Shown: positions 53,154 to 62,574 of the stretch, piece by piece
Numbering within the stretch: position 1 is the stretch's first letter
Layout: every line of letters begins with the position of its first letter
From: Anaeropeptidivorans aminofermentans
Lineage (GTDB): Bacteria; Bacillota; Clostridia; Lachnospirales; UBA5962
Length of the DNA stretch: 64,000 nt
Reading direction: 5' to 3'
Assembly: GCF_940670685.1 (NCBI RefSeq)
Contig: NZ_OW711693.1
Coordinates: 1,798,001 to 1,862,000 of the forward strand
The notes under the pieces: model-generated
Databases searched by the model: none
The model's input: the letters and a program-made list of their open reading frames with translations, nothing else
What the model was told of the DNA's origin: nothing
Made by a program: the position numbers and the translations under genes

Positions 53154-53645
53154 TTATTCAGGTGTATAAGCGCCTATATCAATTCCCCAGTCGCAGGTAT
53201 AGAGGAATTCTATTTCGTCGCCTTCGTTTACTTTTATTTGGTTGCAGGCCTCCAAAGGAAACTCGCCGTTAATCTTAAAAAGCCAGCCTGATTGCTCTCC
53301 GCAGTCAAAGGAATATAAATTGCCTATGGCATCTATATATACGATATCCGTACCGGGCATTTCTTTAAATTCATATTGCAGCTTTTCTTCCTGCATCTGC
53401 CTTTTAAATAAGTCAAATACGGTTTCACCTTCTTTAAATCCTGCTTTGTCAGTATAAAATATTACGCCGTCATCGGGAATAATTTCTTTTTTCTCTTCCT
53501 TAAGCAAATCCATATTATCAAATACTGTGGAACACTCTGCTTTCAGCGAAGCATAACCTTGATATTTATCGTTTTCTGAAGCACAGGAAGTAAATATTCC
53601 TACACATAAAATCAAAGCTAAAAACAATTTACTTAAATTTCTCAT
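53154..53645 (-). CDS. DUF4430 lipoprotein
   Basis: This 163-residue lipoprotein has lipobox TSC (Cys about 20) and a C-terminal DUF4430 domain (from about residue 60, ETVFDLFKRQM, SGWLFKINGEFP, VNEGDEIEFLYTCDWG). The domain is related to the C-terminal part of cobalamin carriers such as intrinsic factor and occurs in surface proteins of Clostridia. Whether this protein binds cobalamin is unknown. I use the ATG at 53643-53645 with GGAGGAC upstream; in-frame codons further upstream lack a site. Confidence 0.84.
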   Translation of the reverse strand: MRNLSKLFLALILCVGIFTSCASENDKYQGYASLKAECSTVFDNMDLLKEEKKEIIPDDGVIFYTDKAGFKEGETVFDLFKRQMQEEKLQYEFKEMPGTDIVYIDAIGNLYSFDCGEQSGWLFKINGEFPLEACNQIKVNEGDEIEFLYTCDWGIDIGAYTPE

Positions 53646-53670
53646 TATGTCCTCCGCAGGCATACTCATT

Positions 53671-53807
53671 TATAGTAAATTTTTTATAAAAAAGTAACAA
53701 AAAACTATTCGCTATAGGCTAAAAAGCATGGATTTCCTTGGGAAACAGTATATTGTAGAGTCTAAGGGAATATATGGTTTTTTCCTATTTTACTTTAAAT
53801 TTACTAC
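53671..53807. repeat. MITE-like inverted-repeat element G
   Basis: TATAGTAAATTTTTTATAAA with AAAGTAACAAAAAAC on the left; the inverted right end is GTAGTAAATTTAAAGTAAAA. Inner arms include TTTCC/GGAAA. It lies just upstream of the DUF4430 gene; a fragment of the same end sequence recurs near 53871. Confidence 0.65.
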
Positions 53808-53888
53808 AACTTAAAATATGCCTTTAAGTTAATTTACTATAATTATCTGCAAAAAATAAAATATTATTATTTATAGTAAAATTATGTA

Positions 53889-55058
53889 TTATTTTTCAAA
53901 TACACCCTTAACAAGAACCTCTTTATTTCCAATCACTTTTTTGCCTTTGGCAAATACATGGAATATTTCAAGATTGCTGTCCAAAAGGCTTAAATCCGCG
54001 TCAAAACCTGCCTTAATATGACCTTTACCGAAAAGCTTAAGGCTATCTGCGATATTGGTTGATATTGTTCTTACGGCATCTGAAACAGGAACGCCTTCTT
54101 CTTTTACAAGACATTTAAATTCCGTATACAGGGACTCTAAAGATGCCGCAGTAAGGCCTACGATATTACCGTGGCTATCAAAGGCAGGCATGCTTCCGTT
54201 TCCGTCCGAACTCATGGTAACATGATTAATATCTACGCCGCTATCAAGGCAATGCTTTACACCTTGGGCAGGAGTAAATTCTCCGGGGGTTCTTCTAGGG
54301 GAACCGGTGCTTGAGGTAATATCTATAAATCCGCCTTTTTTAGCAAATTTTATGGCTTCTTCCAAAAGTGCTCTGTTTCTGTTTACATGAGTAGGCCTGA
54401 AATGATAGATTGGAATATCGCTTTTTTCTACAATCTCATTAATCATATCAAGTTTATCTTTTCCGTCTCCTACATGAAGATGCACAACGCCTGCTTTTCT
54501 GCTGAGCATTCCCGCTACTCTGGATTCTGTTGCAAGGCGGGTTATTTCTTCAATAGTAGGGGCTGAGGACCTATGGTCGGATATGGCAATTTCTCCTGCG
54601 CCTATTACTTTTTCATTAAGCAGAATATCTCTTTTTAAGCTGCCGGTTAATGTTACAAGAGGAAGCTCATAAGAACCGGAATAAATATAAGTCGTTATAC
54701 CTTCTTCTTCAAGGCCCTTGGCTTTTGCATAAAGGGATTCCATATGCCTTGAAGTTCCATCGGTACCCAGAAGACCTATTACTGTAGTAATCCCGTATTT
54801 TATTATTTCAGAAAACATAACCTCAGGGGTTCGGGAAGAGTATCCGTTTTCTCCGCCGCCGCCTATTAAATGAACATGCTGATCTATAAAACCGGGCAGA
54901 GCTATAAAATCAGAGCCGTCTATTAACTCAAAATCCACATCTGTTTCGAAAGATATGCTGTCTTCTACGGCGCATATTTTTCCGCCCGCAAGTAAAATAT
55001 CTTTTCTTCCAAGATCTTCCGGAGCATATACATATACGTTTTTAATTAAAGTAAGCAT
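53889..55058 (-). CDS. iadA: Isoaspartyl dipeptidase (beta-aspartyl peptidase)
   Basis: This 389-residue metallo-amidohydrolase (M38) has metal-binding HVHLIGGGGENGYSSRTPEV (about residues 59-78), GVVHLHVGDGK, THVNRNRALLEEAI and SSDGNGSMPAFD. It cleaves beta-aspartyl dipeptides from damaged proteins. AAGGAGG lies 6 nt before the ATG at 55056-55058; an in-frame ATG ten codons earlier lacks a site. Single gene. Confidence 0.93.
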   Translation of the reverse strand: MLTLIKNVYVYAPEDLGRKDILLAGGKICAVEDSISFETDVDFELIDGSDFIALPGFIDQHVHLIGGGGENGYSSRTPEVMFSEIIKYGITTVIGLLGTDGTSRHMESLYAKAKGLEEEGITTYIYSGSYELPLVTLTGSLKRDILLNEKVIGAGEIAISDHRSSAPTIEEITRLATESRVAGMLSRKAGVVHLHVGDGKDKLDMINEIVEKSDIPIYHFRPTHVNRNRALLEEAIKFAKKGGFIDITSSTGSPRRTPGEFTPAQGVKHCLDSGVDINHVTMSSDGNGSMPAFDSHGNIVGLTAASLESLYTEFKCLVKEEGVPVSDAVRTISTNIADSLKLFGKGHIKAGFDADLSLLDSNLEIFHVFAKGKKVIGNKEVLVKGVFEK

Positions 55059-55204
55059 AATAACCTCCTTATTTTTAATAATAATCACATACTGATAGTA
55101 TGGAATATTATATTTTGTTTGTCAATTATATTTAATTTTTAAAATGTTTGCTTTTTATAACAGACTATGATATAATTCAATTACTATTAAATGATAGTAA
55201 TTGT

Positions 55205-55420
55205 AAGTTACATTTTCTTTTACAAAATGTATGAATTAATCTTATGGTTATGGTATAATATGAATAAAATCAAGCTTTACTTAATTTTATTCACGAATAT
55301 ATTTTCCGCAGGAAAATGTATGAGGAAAAATTATGCTTATGGTATAATAGAAACTAATAAAGCATAACTATATTTAGTTTCTGGATACATTTATCTTCTG
55401 TAAATGTATGAATGAGTCTT
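55205..55420 (+). repeat. Promoter-plus-hairpin repeat block 3
   Basis: About three units. Extended -10 boxes TTATGGTATAAT occur near 55244 and 55334, each followed by a hairpin such as ATAAAATCAAG/CTTAATTTTAT and then ATATTTTCC/GGAAAATGT or ACATTTATC/GTAAATGT with GTATGA. The last unit ends about 60 bp before sodA. The block fills most of the 420 bp iadA-sodA spacer. Confidence 0.6.
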
Positions 55421-55478
55421 TGAATATTTTTTTAGTCACAACACCAATATTTTATATAATATAAAAGGAGGTTTTACT

Positions 55479-56120
55479 ATGAGTAATACTTATAAGTTTG
55501 AATTGATTCCTCTTCCTTACGAGGTAAATGATTTGGAGCCTTATATCAGTGCTGAGATATTAAATCTTCATCACGGAAAGCATCTTCAAACATATGTTAA
55601 TAATTTAAATGCTGCTCTTGAAAATCATGCCGAATATCAAAGCTGGTCATTAGAAAAGCTTCTTTATAATTTAGATAAACTTCCAGCAGAGCTTCAGAAG
55701 CCGGTTAGAAATAACGGCGGCGGAGTTTATAACCATAATTTATACTTTGCCCTTATGGCGAAGGAATCTGAAGGACCTAAGGGAAGCCTTTTAGAAGCCA
55801 TTAACAGAGATTTCGGCTCAACCGAAGAATTGATTTCCAAGCTTAAGGCTATGGGCTTAGGCGTATTTGGCTCAGGATGGGCATGGCTTCTTTCTGATAA
55901 AGAAGGAAAATTATCTATTAAGAGCACTGCAAATCAGGATACATTTATTCCTGAAAATCTTTTCCCTGTGATTGCCCTTGACGTTTGGGAGCACAGCTAT
56001 TATCCAGTTTACCAAAACCGCAGAGCAGAGTATTTGGATAATTGGGTAAAAATAATCAATTGGGAAAAAGCAGGAGAGCTTTACGATATGCATTCTTCCT
56101 TAGATTATTCAAAACTTTAA
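55479..56120 (+). CDS. sodA: Superoxide dismutase, Fe/Mn type
   Basis: This 213-residue enzyme has metal ligands His31 (HHGKH), His in VYNHNLYF (about 88) and Asp/His in DVWEHSYYPVYQNRRAEYLDNW (about 168-172). GSGWAWL is also typical. It removes superoxide in the cytoplasm. Metal choice (Fe or Mn) cannot be settled by eye. AAAGGAGG precedes the ATG. Confidence 0.95.
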   Translation: MSNTYKFELIPLPYEVNDLEPYISAEILNLHHGKHLQTYVNNLNAALENHAEYQSWSLEKLLYNLDKLPAELQKPVRNNGGGVYNHNLYFALMAKESEGPKGSLLEAINRDFGSTEELISKLKAMGLGVFGSGWAWLLSDKEGKLSIKSTANQDTFIPENLFPVIALDVWEHSYYPVYQNRRAEYLDNWVKIINWEKAGELYDMHSSLDYSKL

Positions 56121-56194
56121 TCAAAAATAAGCGATTTGTTCATAACTTAATCACAGAAATCCATCGTTTAGAATGTAGATGATTTTTAATTCTA

Positions 56195-56223
56195 TTGACT
56201 TTTAAAAGTCTAAATGCTATAAT
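56195..56223 (+). promoter_or_regulatory. Promoter of the leuA leader
   Basis: TTGACT (56195-56200) and TATAAT (56218-56223) are separated by 17 bp, directly before the leucine T-box. Confidence 0.88.
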
Positions 56224-56229
56224 TTACAA

Positions 56230-56493
56230 AATTAAATAATTCTAATTGAAACACTGTGATAAGGAGTAGTAGATTCTTGGATTTTTTCAGAGAGTTGCCG
56301 TTCGGTGCAAGGCAATAATTGAAAAGAATTGAACTCGCCTTGGAGTGGCTTGCTGAATAAAGTAGGTTAAGCCGGTGGTCTACCGTTATATTGACAGAAT
56401 ATCAGCTAAGGCTCGTATTCCGTAAAGTGCGCATTTTGCGAATTAGAGTGGTACCACGGATTTAAACCCGTCTCTTTGTGAGACGGGTTTTTT
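56230..56493 (+). promoter_or_regulatory. T-box riboswitch, leucine specific (CUC specifier)
   Basis: The specifier-loop sequence GAACTCGCC holds CUC (56334-56336), a leucine codon. The T-box motif AGAGTGGTACCACGG lies at 56445-56459. TGGT (56449-56452) would pair with an ACCA tRNA end, which fits tRNA-Leu with discriminator A73. A perfect 11 bp terminator stem (56464-56474 with 56480-56490) is followed by a T run. Uncharged tRNA-Leu should allow read-through into leuA. Confidence 0.93.
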
Positions 56494-56539
56494 GTATGCT
56501 TTTTAACCTTATATCGGGTATCGGTAAAGCATGGCGTAA

Positions 56540-56674
56540 CAGTAGATTTAGAATGAAGCAGTAACAAAACCATATATTCACGTGGGCTCAAAATGTACTG
56601 TTTCCCGCGGAAATCCGTATTTTTAAGTCTATGGTGAATAGGCTTTGTTACTTCTTTATAAGAAATTTACTATA
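56540..56674. repeat. MITE-like inverted-repeat element E
   Basis: CAGTAGATTTAGAATGAAGC with AGTAACAAAACC on the left; the inverted right end is TATAGTAAATTTCTTATAAA with GAAGTAACAAAGCC. Inner TTTCC/GGAAA arms. It lies inside the transcribed leader, between the T-box terminator and leuA. Confidence 0.7.
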
Positions 56675-56701
56675 ATGATTAATATTTTGTAGGAGGAAAT
56701 T

Positions 56702-58354
56702 ATGAATTACAGAAAGTATAAAGCGTTCAAGCCCGTTAATTTAGTCGAAAGAAAATGGCCCAATAAAATAATAGAAAAGGCCCCCATATGGTGCAGCGTA
56801 GATTTAAGGGACGGAAATCAAGCCCTTGAAACCCCTATGAATTTAGAGCAGAAGGTAAATTTCTTTAAATTTCTTGTAAAAATGGGCTTCAAAGAAATAG
56901 AAATAGGCTTTCCGGCGGCATCGGAAACAGAATTTGCCTTTGCAAGAAAGCTGATTGAAGATCATATTATTCCTGATGATGTTACGGTGCAGGTTTTGAC
57001 CCAGGCAAGAGAACATATTATAAGAAAAACCTTCGAGGCCTTGGAAGGGGTTAATAAAGCCGTGGTGCATTTATATAATTCCACATCAACTCTTCAAAGA
57101 AAAGTCGTCTTCGGAAAGTCAAAAGAAGAAATAAAGGCCCTTGCAGTTGAAGGAGCAAAGCTCGTTAAAAACTGCGCCGAAGAATACGGAAGCCATCGGT
57201 TTATATTTGAATATTCTCCCGAAAGCTTTACGGGAACAGAGCTTGATTATGCAGTAGATGTATGCAATGCAGTCATTGACGCATTTAAACCTACCAAAGA
57301 CCATAAAGTTATAATAAATCTTCCTTCCACGGTTGAAATGTCTACGCCGAATGTTTACGCAGACCAGATAGAATATATGTGTACCCATATAAATCAAAGG
57401 GAAAATGTTATTATAAGCCTTCATACCCATAACGATAGGGGGACAGGGGTTGCTGCCAGCGAATTAGGGCTTTTGGCAGGAGCAGACAGGATAGAAGGCA
57501 CGTTATTCGGTAATGGTGAGCGAACGGGAAATGCCGATATTTTAAATCTTGCCTTAAATATGTATTCTCAGGGCATAGACCCGGGGCTTGATTTTTCAGA
57601 TATAGAAAGAATCGTTGAAGTATATGAAAGATCAACGATGCTTAATGTACATCCAAGGCACCCCTATGCAGGAAAGCTTGTATATACGGCTTTTTCCGGC
57701 TCTCATCAGGACGCTATAAAAAAAGGCTTCAGCGCTCTTAAAAATAAAGCAGAAGAATGGGAAGTTCCTTATCTTCCTATAGATCCAAAGGATCTCGGAA
57801 GAGATTACGAAGCGATTATAAGAATCAACAGCCAGTCAGGCAAGGGCGGCGTATCCTACATATTGGAAGAAAACTTCGGCCTTAAAATACCTAAAAATAT
57901 GCAGCAGTCTTTCGGCAATATCGTAACGGATATATCCGACAAGGAAGAAAAAGAGCTTTTGCCTTCCGATATCTTTAAGCTCTTTGAAGATGAATATATT
58001 AATGTATCAAGCCCTGTAGACCTTATAAGTTATAGTGAAAAAACCAACGGTGAAAGTATTGTAAAAGCCGTTATTGCCATCAATAAGGATATAAAAGAAA
58101 TCGATGGAAAAGGAAACGGCCTTATAGACGGATTCTGTAAGGCAGTGATGGAAGAAATCGGTATTGCATTTGAAATTTCTCACTACAGCCAGCATGCCAT
58201 GGAAGAAGGCTCCAAGTCGAGAGCAATAACTTACGTAGGCATAAAAAATGCAGAAGGCAAGGAATACTTCGGCGCGGGAACATCGGAAAGCATAAGCAGG
58301 TCTTCAATAAAGGCGGTAGTAAGCGCTGTAAACAATATGCATATAAAACAGTAA
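56702..58354 (+). CDS. leuA: 2-isopropylmalate synthase
   Basis: This 550-residue enzyme is of the longer alpha-IPMS type (yeast/actinobacteria class), with CSVDLRDGNQAL (about residues 31-42), ITLHTHNDRGTG-like ISLHTHNDRGTG (about 239-250) and a C-terminal leucine-sensing regulatory domain (about 430-550). It condenses acetyl-CoA and 2-oxoisovalerate, the first step of leucine synthesis. It is regulated by the leucine T-box and probably by leucine feedback. AGGAGG precedes the ATG. Confidence 0.95.
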   Translation: MNYRKYKAFKPVNLVERKWPNKIIEKAPIWCSVDLRDGNQALETPMNLEQKVNFFKFLVKMGFKEIEIGFPAASETEFAFARKLIEDHIIPDDVTVQVLTQAREHIIRKTFEALEGVNKAVVHLYNSTSTLQRKVVFGKSKEEIKALAVEGAKLVKNCAEEYGSHRFIFEYSPESFTGTELDYAVDVCNAVIDAFKPTKDHKVIINLPSTVEMSTPNVYADQIEYMCTHINQRENVIISLHTHNDRGTGVAASELGLLAGADRIEGTLFGNGERTGNADILNLALNMYSQGIDPGLDFSDIERIVEVYERSTMLNVHPRHPYAGKLVYTAFSGSHQDAIKKGFSALKNKAEEWEVPYLPIDPKDLGRDYEAIIRINSQSGKGGVSYILEENFGLKIPKNMQQSFGNIVTDISDKEEKELLPSDIFKLFEDEYINVSSPVDLISYSEKTNGESIVKAVIAINKDIKEIDGKGNGLIDGFCKAVMEEIGIAFEISHYSQHAMEEGSKSRAITYVGIKNAEGKEYFGAGTSESISRSSIKAVVSAVNNMHIKQ

Positions 58355-58426
58355 ATTTTTTTAATCTAAAGGTTGTATTGTTTGACGCGGCGCACTTTGT
58401 GGTGTAAAATTAGCATGGTGAGCTGT

Positions 58427-59200
58427 ATGAATAATGAAGATATGAATAATAAAATGGTTTGTATTGAGCCTTATGAAAATGCAATACACGATATTAAAAC
58501 GGCTCTTACTATTATATATTCCATAAACCAACTTATGGACTTTAATAATAGTATTTCTGATGATGTCCGAAAAAATCTTAACATTATTAAAAGAAACTGC
58601 TTAAGGGCAATAAAAATTATTAATGATGTTTCTGATACGACGAAGCTTGATTTTAACTGTTTACAGCCGGAATATACTCGTTTTAATATCGTATCTGTCA
58701 TAAGCGGTCTTATTGAAGGCATAGAAATTTACTCTATGCCAAAGATTATCAAAATAGCCTTGGAGCATGATTTGAAATCAGAGGAAGTTATTTTCGACCG
58801 GATTATGCTTGAACGTATTCTTCTTAATTTAATTTCCAATTCAATTAAATTTATTGAAGAAAGCGGAACAATAAAAATCAATCTTACAGACAGCGAAGAA
58901 GCCATAATAATCAGCTTAAGCGATACAGGAAGCGGCATAAGCAGCGACTTAATATACGACATATTTAATAGATACAACACCAGCGATAATTCAAAGGGCA
59001 GAGGAATAGGCCTTTCCATAGTAAGAGACCTTGTAAATTTACTTGGAGGGAAAATACATATAGAGAGCAAACTGGGAGAGGGAACTACGATTACTTTAGT
59101 ATTTCCAATAAAAAATATATCTGAAGAAAAGCATGAAGATAAGATTCATTCCAATAATTTCTATACAGATAACATAATTAAAATAGAATTATCGGAATAA
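58427..59200 (+). CDS. Orphan cytoplasmic sensor histidine kinase
   Basis: This 257-residue protein has a phospho-acceptor region AIHDIKTALTIIY (about residues 20-32), and an HATPase domain with NLISNSIKF (N box), SDTGSGIS (G1) and KGRGIGLSIV (G2). It lacks a membrane segment, PAS or other sensor domain, and no response regulator is next to it. Stand-alone kinases like this in spore formers may feed Spo0A; that is inference. I use the ATG at 58427 with GGTGAG upstream; an ATG at 58415 is an alternative. Confidence 0.82.
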   Translation: MNNEDMNNKMVCIEPYENAIHDIKTALTIIYSINQLMDFNNSISDDVRKNLNIIKRNCLRAIKIINDVSDTTKLDFNCLQPEYTRFNIVSVISGLIEGIEIYSMPKIIKIALEHDLKSEEVIFDRIMLERILLNLISNSIKFIEESGTIKINLTDSEEAIIISLSDTGSGISSDLIYDIFNRYNTSDNSKGRGIGLSIVRDLVNLLGGKIHIESKLGEGTTITLVFPIKNISEEKHEDKIHSNNFYTDNIIKIELSE

Positions 59201-59214
59201 AGCTTAGATTAGAA

Positions 59215-59275
59215 TTTATCCGGACTGTCACTTCTTAAGTTCATAGGGCATCTGCCTGTTCTTTAAATTCATGCT
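59215..59275 (-). repeat. Two-hairpin element, partial copy 4
   Basis: Read on the minus strand: AAAGAACAGG, then CAGATGCCCTATGAACTTAA and GAAGTGACAGTCCGGAT, colinear with copies 1-3 but lacking the hairpin-1 loop. The CGGATAAA end could pair with TTTATTCCG just beyond, inside the end of the kinase gene. It sits between the kinase and AI-2E-type genes on the opposite strand. Confidence 0.55.
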
Positions 59276-59363
59276 TTTTTATAAAGAATAAATTCATTAA
59301 TAGCAAACTTTGGCAGATAGGCTCCGTATGTTCTTTTATAGTATTTTTTGAAAGGCTGTGCTT

Positions 59364-60458
59364 ATGTCGGACAAATATAATAAACAAATTAATTTTTTGG
59401 TAAATATAGCTTATTACTCTGTAGTCATTGTAATCATCTATATTTTATACAAATATGTATTTAGCCTTCTGCTTCCCTTTATATTGGCTTTTTGTATCGT
59501 GAGCATAGTTCACCCCATGATACGCCGAATAACATCTACCTTGAAAGTTAATCAAAAAATTATAGCAGTTATTATTATGGCTGTAATATACGGTCTTTTG
59601 GGTTTCGGGATATTTTGGATTTTTGCACAGCTTTTTGTCATCATTAAAGAAGGCCTTATTCTGCTTCCGGGGATGTATACTGATAAGATAGCCCCTGCAA
59701 TTACGGCTATAAGTAATTTCTTTGTCAATAATATGAATGATTTTCCGATTAACTTCCCGATTGATTTTCAATTGGAATTATCTGATTTCCAAGGGGATAT
59801 TTTAAGCGCAATACAATCGGCCATACTTAATTTAAGTGAAAAGGGAATTTCCATCATAACCAAGGCTTCAAACAAAATTCCTTCCTTTTTTATAAGTCTT
59901 GCATTTACAATCATGCTTTCATTTTTTATAAGCATGCAGTATGATAATGTGATTAAATTCATTAAAAACCAATTAAGCCCTGAAACAGATAAGCTCTTAA
60001 AGGATATAAAAGTTATTTTTTTTGACACTGTATTAAAATATATAAAAGCATATTTTATATTAATGATAATTACATTTATAGAGATTTCCATAGGTCTTGT
60101 AATTATAGGTGCGGAAAGCCCCATCGCGGTTGCAAGCGGAATAGCCATATTCGATGCTCTTCCTTTTTTTGGCACAGGAGCCGTTATGATACCTTGGATA
60201 ATATTTGAACTTATACAAGGTAATTTAACCTTTGCCATGGGCTTATTGATACTATATGGAATTGTTACCTTTATAAGAAATATTATAGAGCCTAAAGTAG
60301 TGGGGGATCAGCTTGGGCTTAATCCCATAGTGACCCTTATGGTTATTTATATAGGTTTTAAGCTCTTTGGCGTAATAGGAATGATTTTTATGCCTATTAT
60401 CGCACAGATCATACTTGCCCTCCATAAAAATGGAAATATAAAATTATATAAGCAGTAA
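59364..60458 (+). CDS. AI-2E family membrane transporter
   Basis: This 364-residue protein has about eight hydrophobic segments and the family C-terminal pattern (ALPFFGTGAVMIPWIIFEL, RNIIEPKVVGDQLGLNPIVTLMVIYIGFKL at about 300-330). The family includes exporters of autoinducer-2 and ion antiporters, so the cargo is not assigned. Spore formers carry a relative, YtvI. I use the ATG at 59364, 8 nt after AAAGG; GTG at 59358 is too close. Terminator follows. Confidence 0.87.
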   Translation: MSDKYNKQINFLVNIAYYSVVIVIIYILYKYVFSLLLPFILAFCIVSIVHPMIRRITSTLKVNQKIIAVIIMAVIYGLLGFGIFWIFAQLFVIIKEGLILLPGMYTDKIAPAITAISNFFVNNMNDFPINFPIDFQLELSDFQGDILSAIQSAILNLSEKGISIITKASNKIPSFFISLAFTIMLSFFISMQYDNVIKFIKNQLSPETDKLLKDIKVIFFDTVLKYIKAYFILMIITFIEISIGLVIIGAESPIAVASGIAIFDALPFFGTGAVMIPWIIFELIQGNLTFAMGLLILYGIVTFIRNIIEPKVVGDQLGLNPIVTLMVIYIGFKLFGVIGMIFMPIIAQIILALHKNGNIKLYKQ

Positions 60459-60486
60459 TCTTAGCGTTAAAAATATATAAATACTT

Positions 60487-60515
60487 AAAAGGGCCTTGTG
60501 AAACAAGGTCCTTTG
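60487..60515 (+). terminator. Terminator after AI-2E-type gene
   Basis: AAAGGGCCTTG pairs with CAAGGTCCTTT (one wobble) around a TGAAA loop, then GTT. It is a moderate terminator. Confidence 0.7.
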
Positions 60516-60577
60516 TTAAATGCGATTAAAAAATATTCAAGGTTTTAAATATAACAAAATATTAATAATAAAATTTC

Positions 60578-60606
60578 TTGATATAAATAGCGTATTTGTT
60601 TATAAT
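60578..60606 (+). promoter_or_regulatory. Promoter of the HAD-ilvA-pcp group
   Basis: TTGATA (60578-60583) and TATAAT (60601-60606), 17 bp apart, 32 bp before the HAD start. Confidence 0.75.
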
Positions 60607-60637
60607 TATTCTAATTATGAAATGGAGCGTTATAAAA

Positions 60638-61309
60638 ATGAATATTAATCTTGTTATTTTTGATATGGACGGCTTGATGTTTGATTCTGAAAACTTATAT
60701 TTCAAAAGCTGGAAAGAAGCCATGAAAAAAATGGGGCATGAACCATCAATGGATGTTTTTCTTAAAACTCTTGGTATTACGGACGAGAAAACCAGAGAAT
60801 TTTATACTGATTATTTTGGCGATGAGCTTGAAGGCAAGCGGTTTTGTAAGATTACTATAGAAATTTTTTCCGGCCTTTTATCTAAGGGAGAATTAAAAAT
60901 TAAACCGGGCCTTACAGAGCTTATTGACTATTTGAATAGAAATAATATAAAAAAGGCTATTGCAAGCTCAAATAATAGAAAAGTTATTTTTAGAAACATT
61001 GAGGTTACGGGAATAAAAAATGATTTTGATTACATAATCAGCGGAGATGATGTTAAAGAAGGCAAGCCTCACCCGGAAATATTTGAAAGAGTTTGTGAGG
61101 CTCTTAATATAGCAAAAGAAAACACTCTTATTTTAGAAGATTCTTTAAACGGTATAAAGGCCGGCCATGCGGCTTCAATTAAATCGATTATGATACCTGA
61201 TTTATTAATGCCTACGGAAGAAGCCAAGGAAAAAAGCCATACAATTCTAAACAGCTTATTTGAAGTAATAGATTTTCTTGAAAAAAGTAATAATGGAGCT
61301 AGGAGATAG
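60638..61309 (+). CDS. HAD family hydrolase (beta-phosphoglucomutase-like)
   Basis: This 224-residue haloacid dehalogenase-fold phosphatase has the nucleophile motif FDMDGLMFDSE (Asp about 8 and acid about 10), ASSNNRK (motif II), KPHPEIFE (motif III) and EDSLNGIKAG (motif IV). The helical cap matches the PgmB/phosphatase subgroup; the substrate is unknown. I use the ATG at 60638 with GGAG upstream; the frame is open 14 codons further without a site. It lies 3 bp before ilvA. Confidence 0.88.
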   Translation: MNINLVIFDMDGLMFDSENLYFKSWKEAMKKMGHEPSMDVFLKTLGITDEKTREFYTDYFGDELEGKRFCKITIEIFSGLLSKGELKIKPGLTELIDYLNRNNIKKAIASSNNRKVIFRNIEVTGIKNDFDYIISGDDVKEGKPHPEIFERVCEALNIAKENTLILEDSLNGIKAGHAASIKSIMIPDLLMPTEEAKEKSHTILNSLFEVIDFLEKSNNGARR

Positions 61310-61312
61310 AGT

Positions 61313-62533
61313 ATGAATTCACTTAATGATTTTAAAAAAGCAAGAGAAGTCCTTCAAAATGTCTTATTGGATACGAATTTAATATACAGTAAATCATTTT
61401 CGGAATCTACAGGCAACAGAGTATATTTTAAGCCTGAAAATATGCAGATTACAGGTTCATTTAAAATAAGAGGGTCTTATTATAAGATTTCTACCCTTTC
61501 AAAAGAGCAGAAAAAGAAAGGCCTTGTCACAAGCTCAGCGGGAAACCATGCCCAGGGTGTTGCTTATGGTGCCCAGCAGGCTGGAGCAAAGGCTACGATT
61601 GTTATGCCTACTATTACGCCTCTTGTTAAAATAAACAATACGAAAAAGTATGGGGCCGAAGTAGTTCTTCATGGAAATTATTATGATGAAGCCTGTCAGC
61701 ACGCTATGGAGCTTGCAGAAAAGGAAGGCTATATTTTTATACACCCCTTTGATGACCTTGATGTTGCAACGGGGCAGGGGACTATAGCCTATGAAATTTT
61801 AAAGGATTTGCCTGAAACGGATATTATCCTTGTGCCTGTAGGCGGCGGGGGGCTTGTTTCAGGAATAGCCATGCTTGCAAAGCTTCTAAACCCTAACGTC
61901 AAGGTTATCGGCGTAGAGCCTAAGGGAGCCGCCTGTATCAGTGAATCCATGAAAAAAGGAAAAGTAACCTCCATCAATAAGGTTGAGACCATAGCCGACG
62001 GTGTTGCGGTACAAACGCCTGGAAGCGTTATTTTCCCATATATTGAAAAATATGTAGACGATATCATATTAATAGATGACTGGGAGCTTACAGACGCTTT
62101 TCTTGATATCATGGAAAATCATAAAATGGTAGTGGAAAATGCAGGGCTTCTTTCCGTTGCCGCATTAAAATATATCAAGGCCGAAGATAAAAACATCGTA
62201 AGCATACTAAGCGGCGGGAACATGGACGTTATCACCATGTCAAGCTTAGTTCAGCACGGCCTTATAAACAGGGGAAGAATTGCTACCGTATCCCTTCATC
62301 TTCCCGATAGGCCGGGAGAGCTTGTAAGGGTTGCTGAAATCATATCCCAGCAAAGAGGAAATATCATTAAGCTTGAACATAACCAATTTGTAAATATTAA
62401 CAGGAATACAGAAGTGGAGCTTAGAGTGACTCTTGAAGCCTTTGGCCATAACCATGTTAAATCAATGGTTGAGCTTTTGGCAAAGGAAGGCTTTAATCCT
62501 ATCTTGTGTATGCCCAATGCCATATATCAATAA
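61313..62533 (+). CDS. ilvA: Threonine ammonia-lyase with ACT domain
   Basis: This 406-residue PLP enzyme has the PLP lysine in GSFKIRGSY (Lys51), [11 protein letters not shown] (about 78-88) and the phosphate loop [11 protein letters not shown]-terminal ACT domain (about 330-406) binds an amino acid regulator. It deaminates threonine to 2-oxobutyrate for isoleucine synthesis or catabolism; the short single-ACT form matches both the biodegradative and the IlvA-like types. Start ATG with GAGATAG, a weak site, so translation is probably coupled to the HAD gene. Confidence 0.92.
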   Translation: MNSLNDFKKAREVLQNVLLDTNLIYSKSFSESTGNRVYFKPENMQITGSFKIRGSYYKISTLSKEQKKKGLVTSSAGNHAQGVAYGAQQAGAKATIVMPTITPLVKINNTKKYGAEVVLHGNYYDEACQHAMELAEKEGYIFIHPFDDLDVATGQGTIAYEILKDLPETDIILVPVGGGGLVSGIAMLAKLLNPNVKVIGVEPKGAACISESMKKGKVTSINKVETIADGVAVQTPGSVIFPYIEKYVDDIILIDDWELTDAFLDIMENHKMVVENAGLLSVAALKYIKAEDKNIVSILSGGNMDVITMSSLVQHGLINRGRIATVSLHLPDRPGELVRVAEIISQQRGNIIKLEHNQFVNINRNTEVELRVTLEAFGHNHVKSMVELLAKEGFNPILCMPNAIYQ

Positions 62534-62574
62534 ACTCGTTTCTGTACTTTTTAATTATTAATAAGGGGGCAAAT

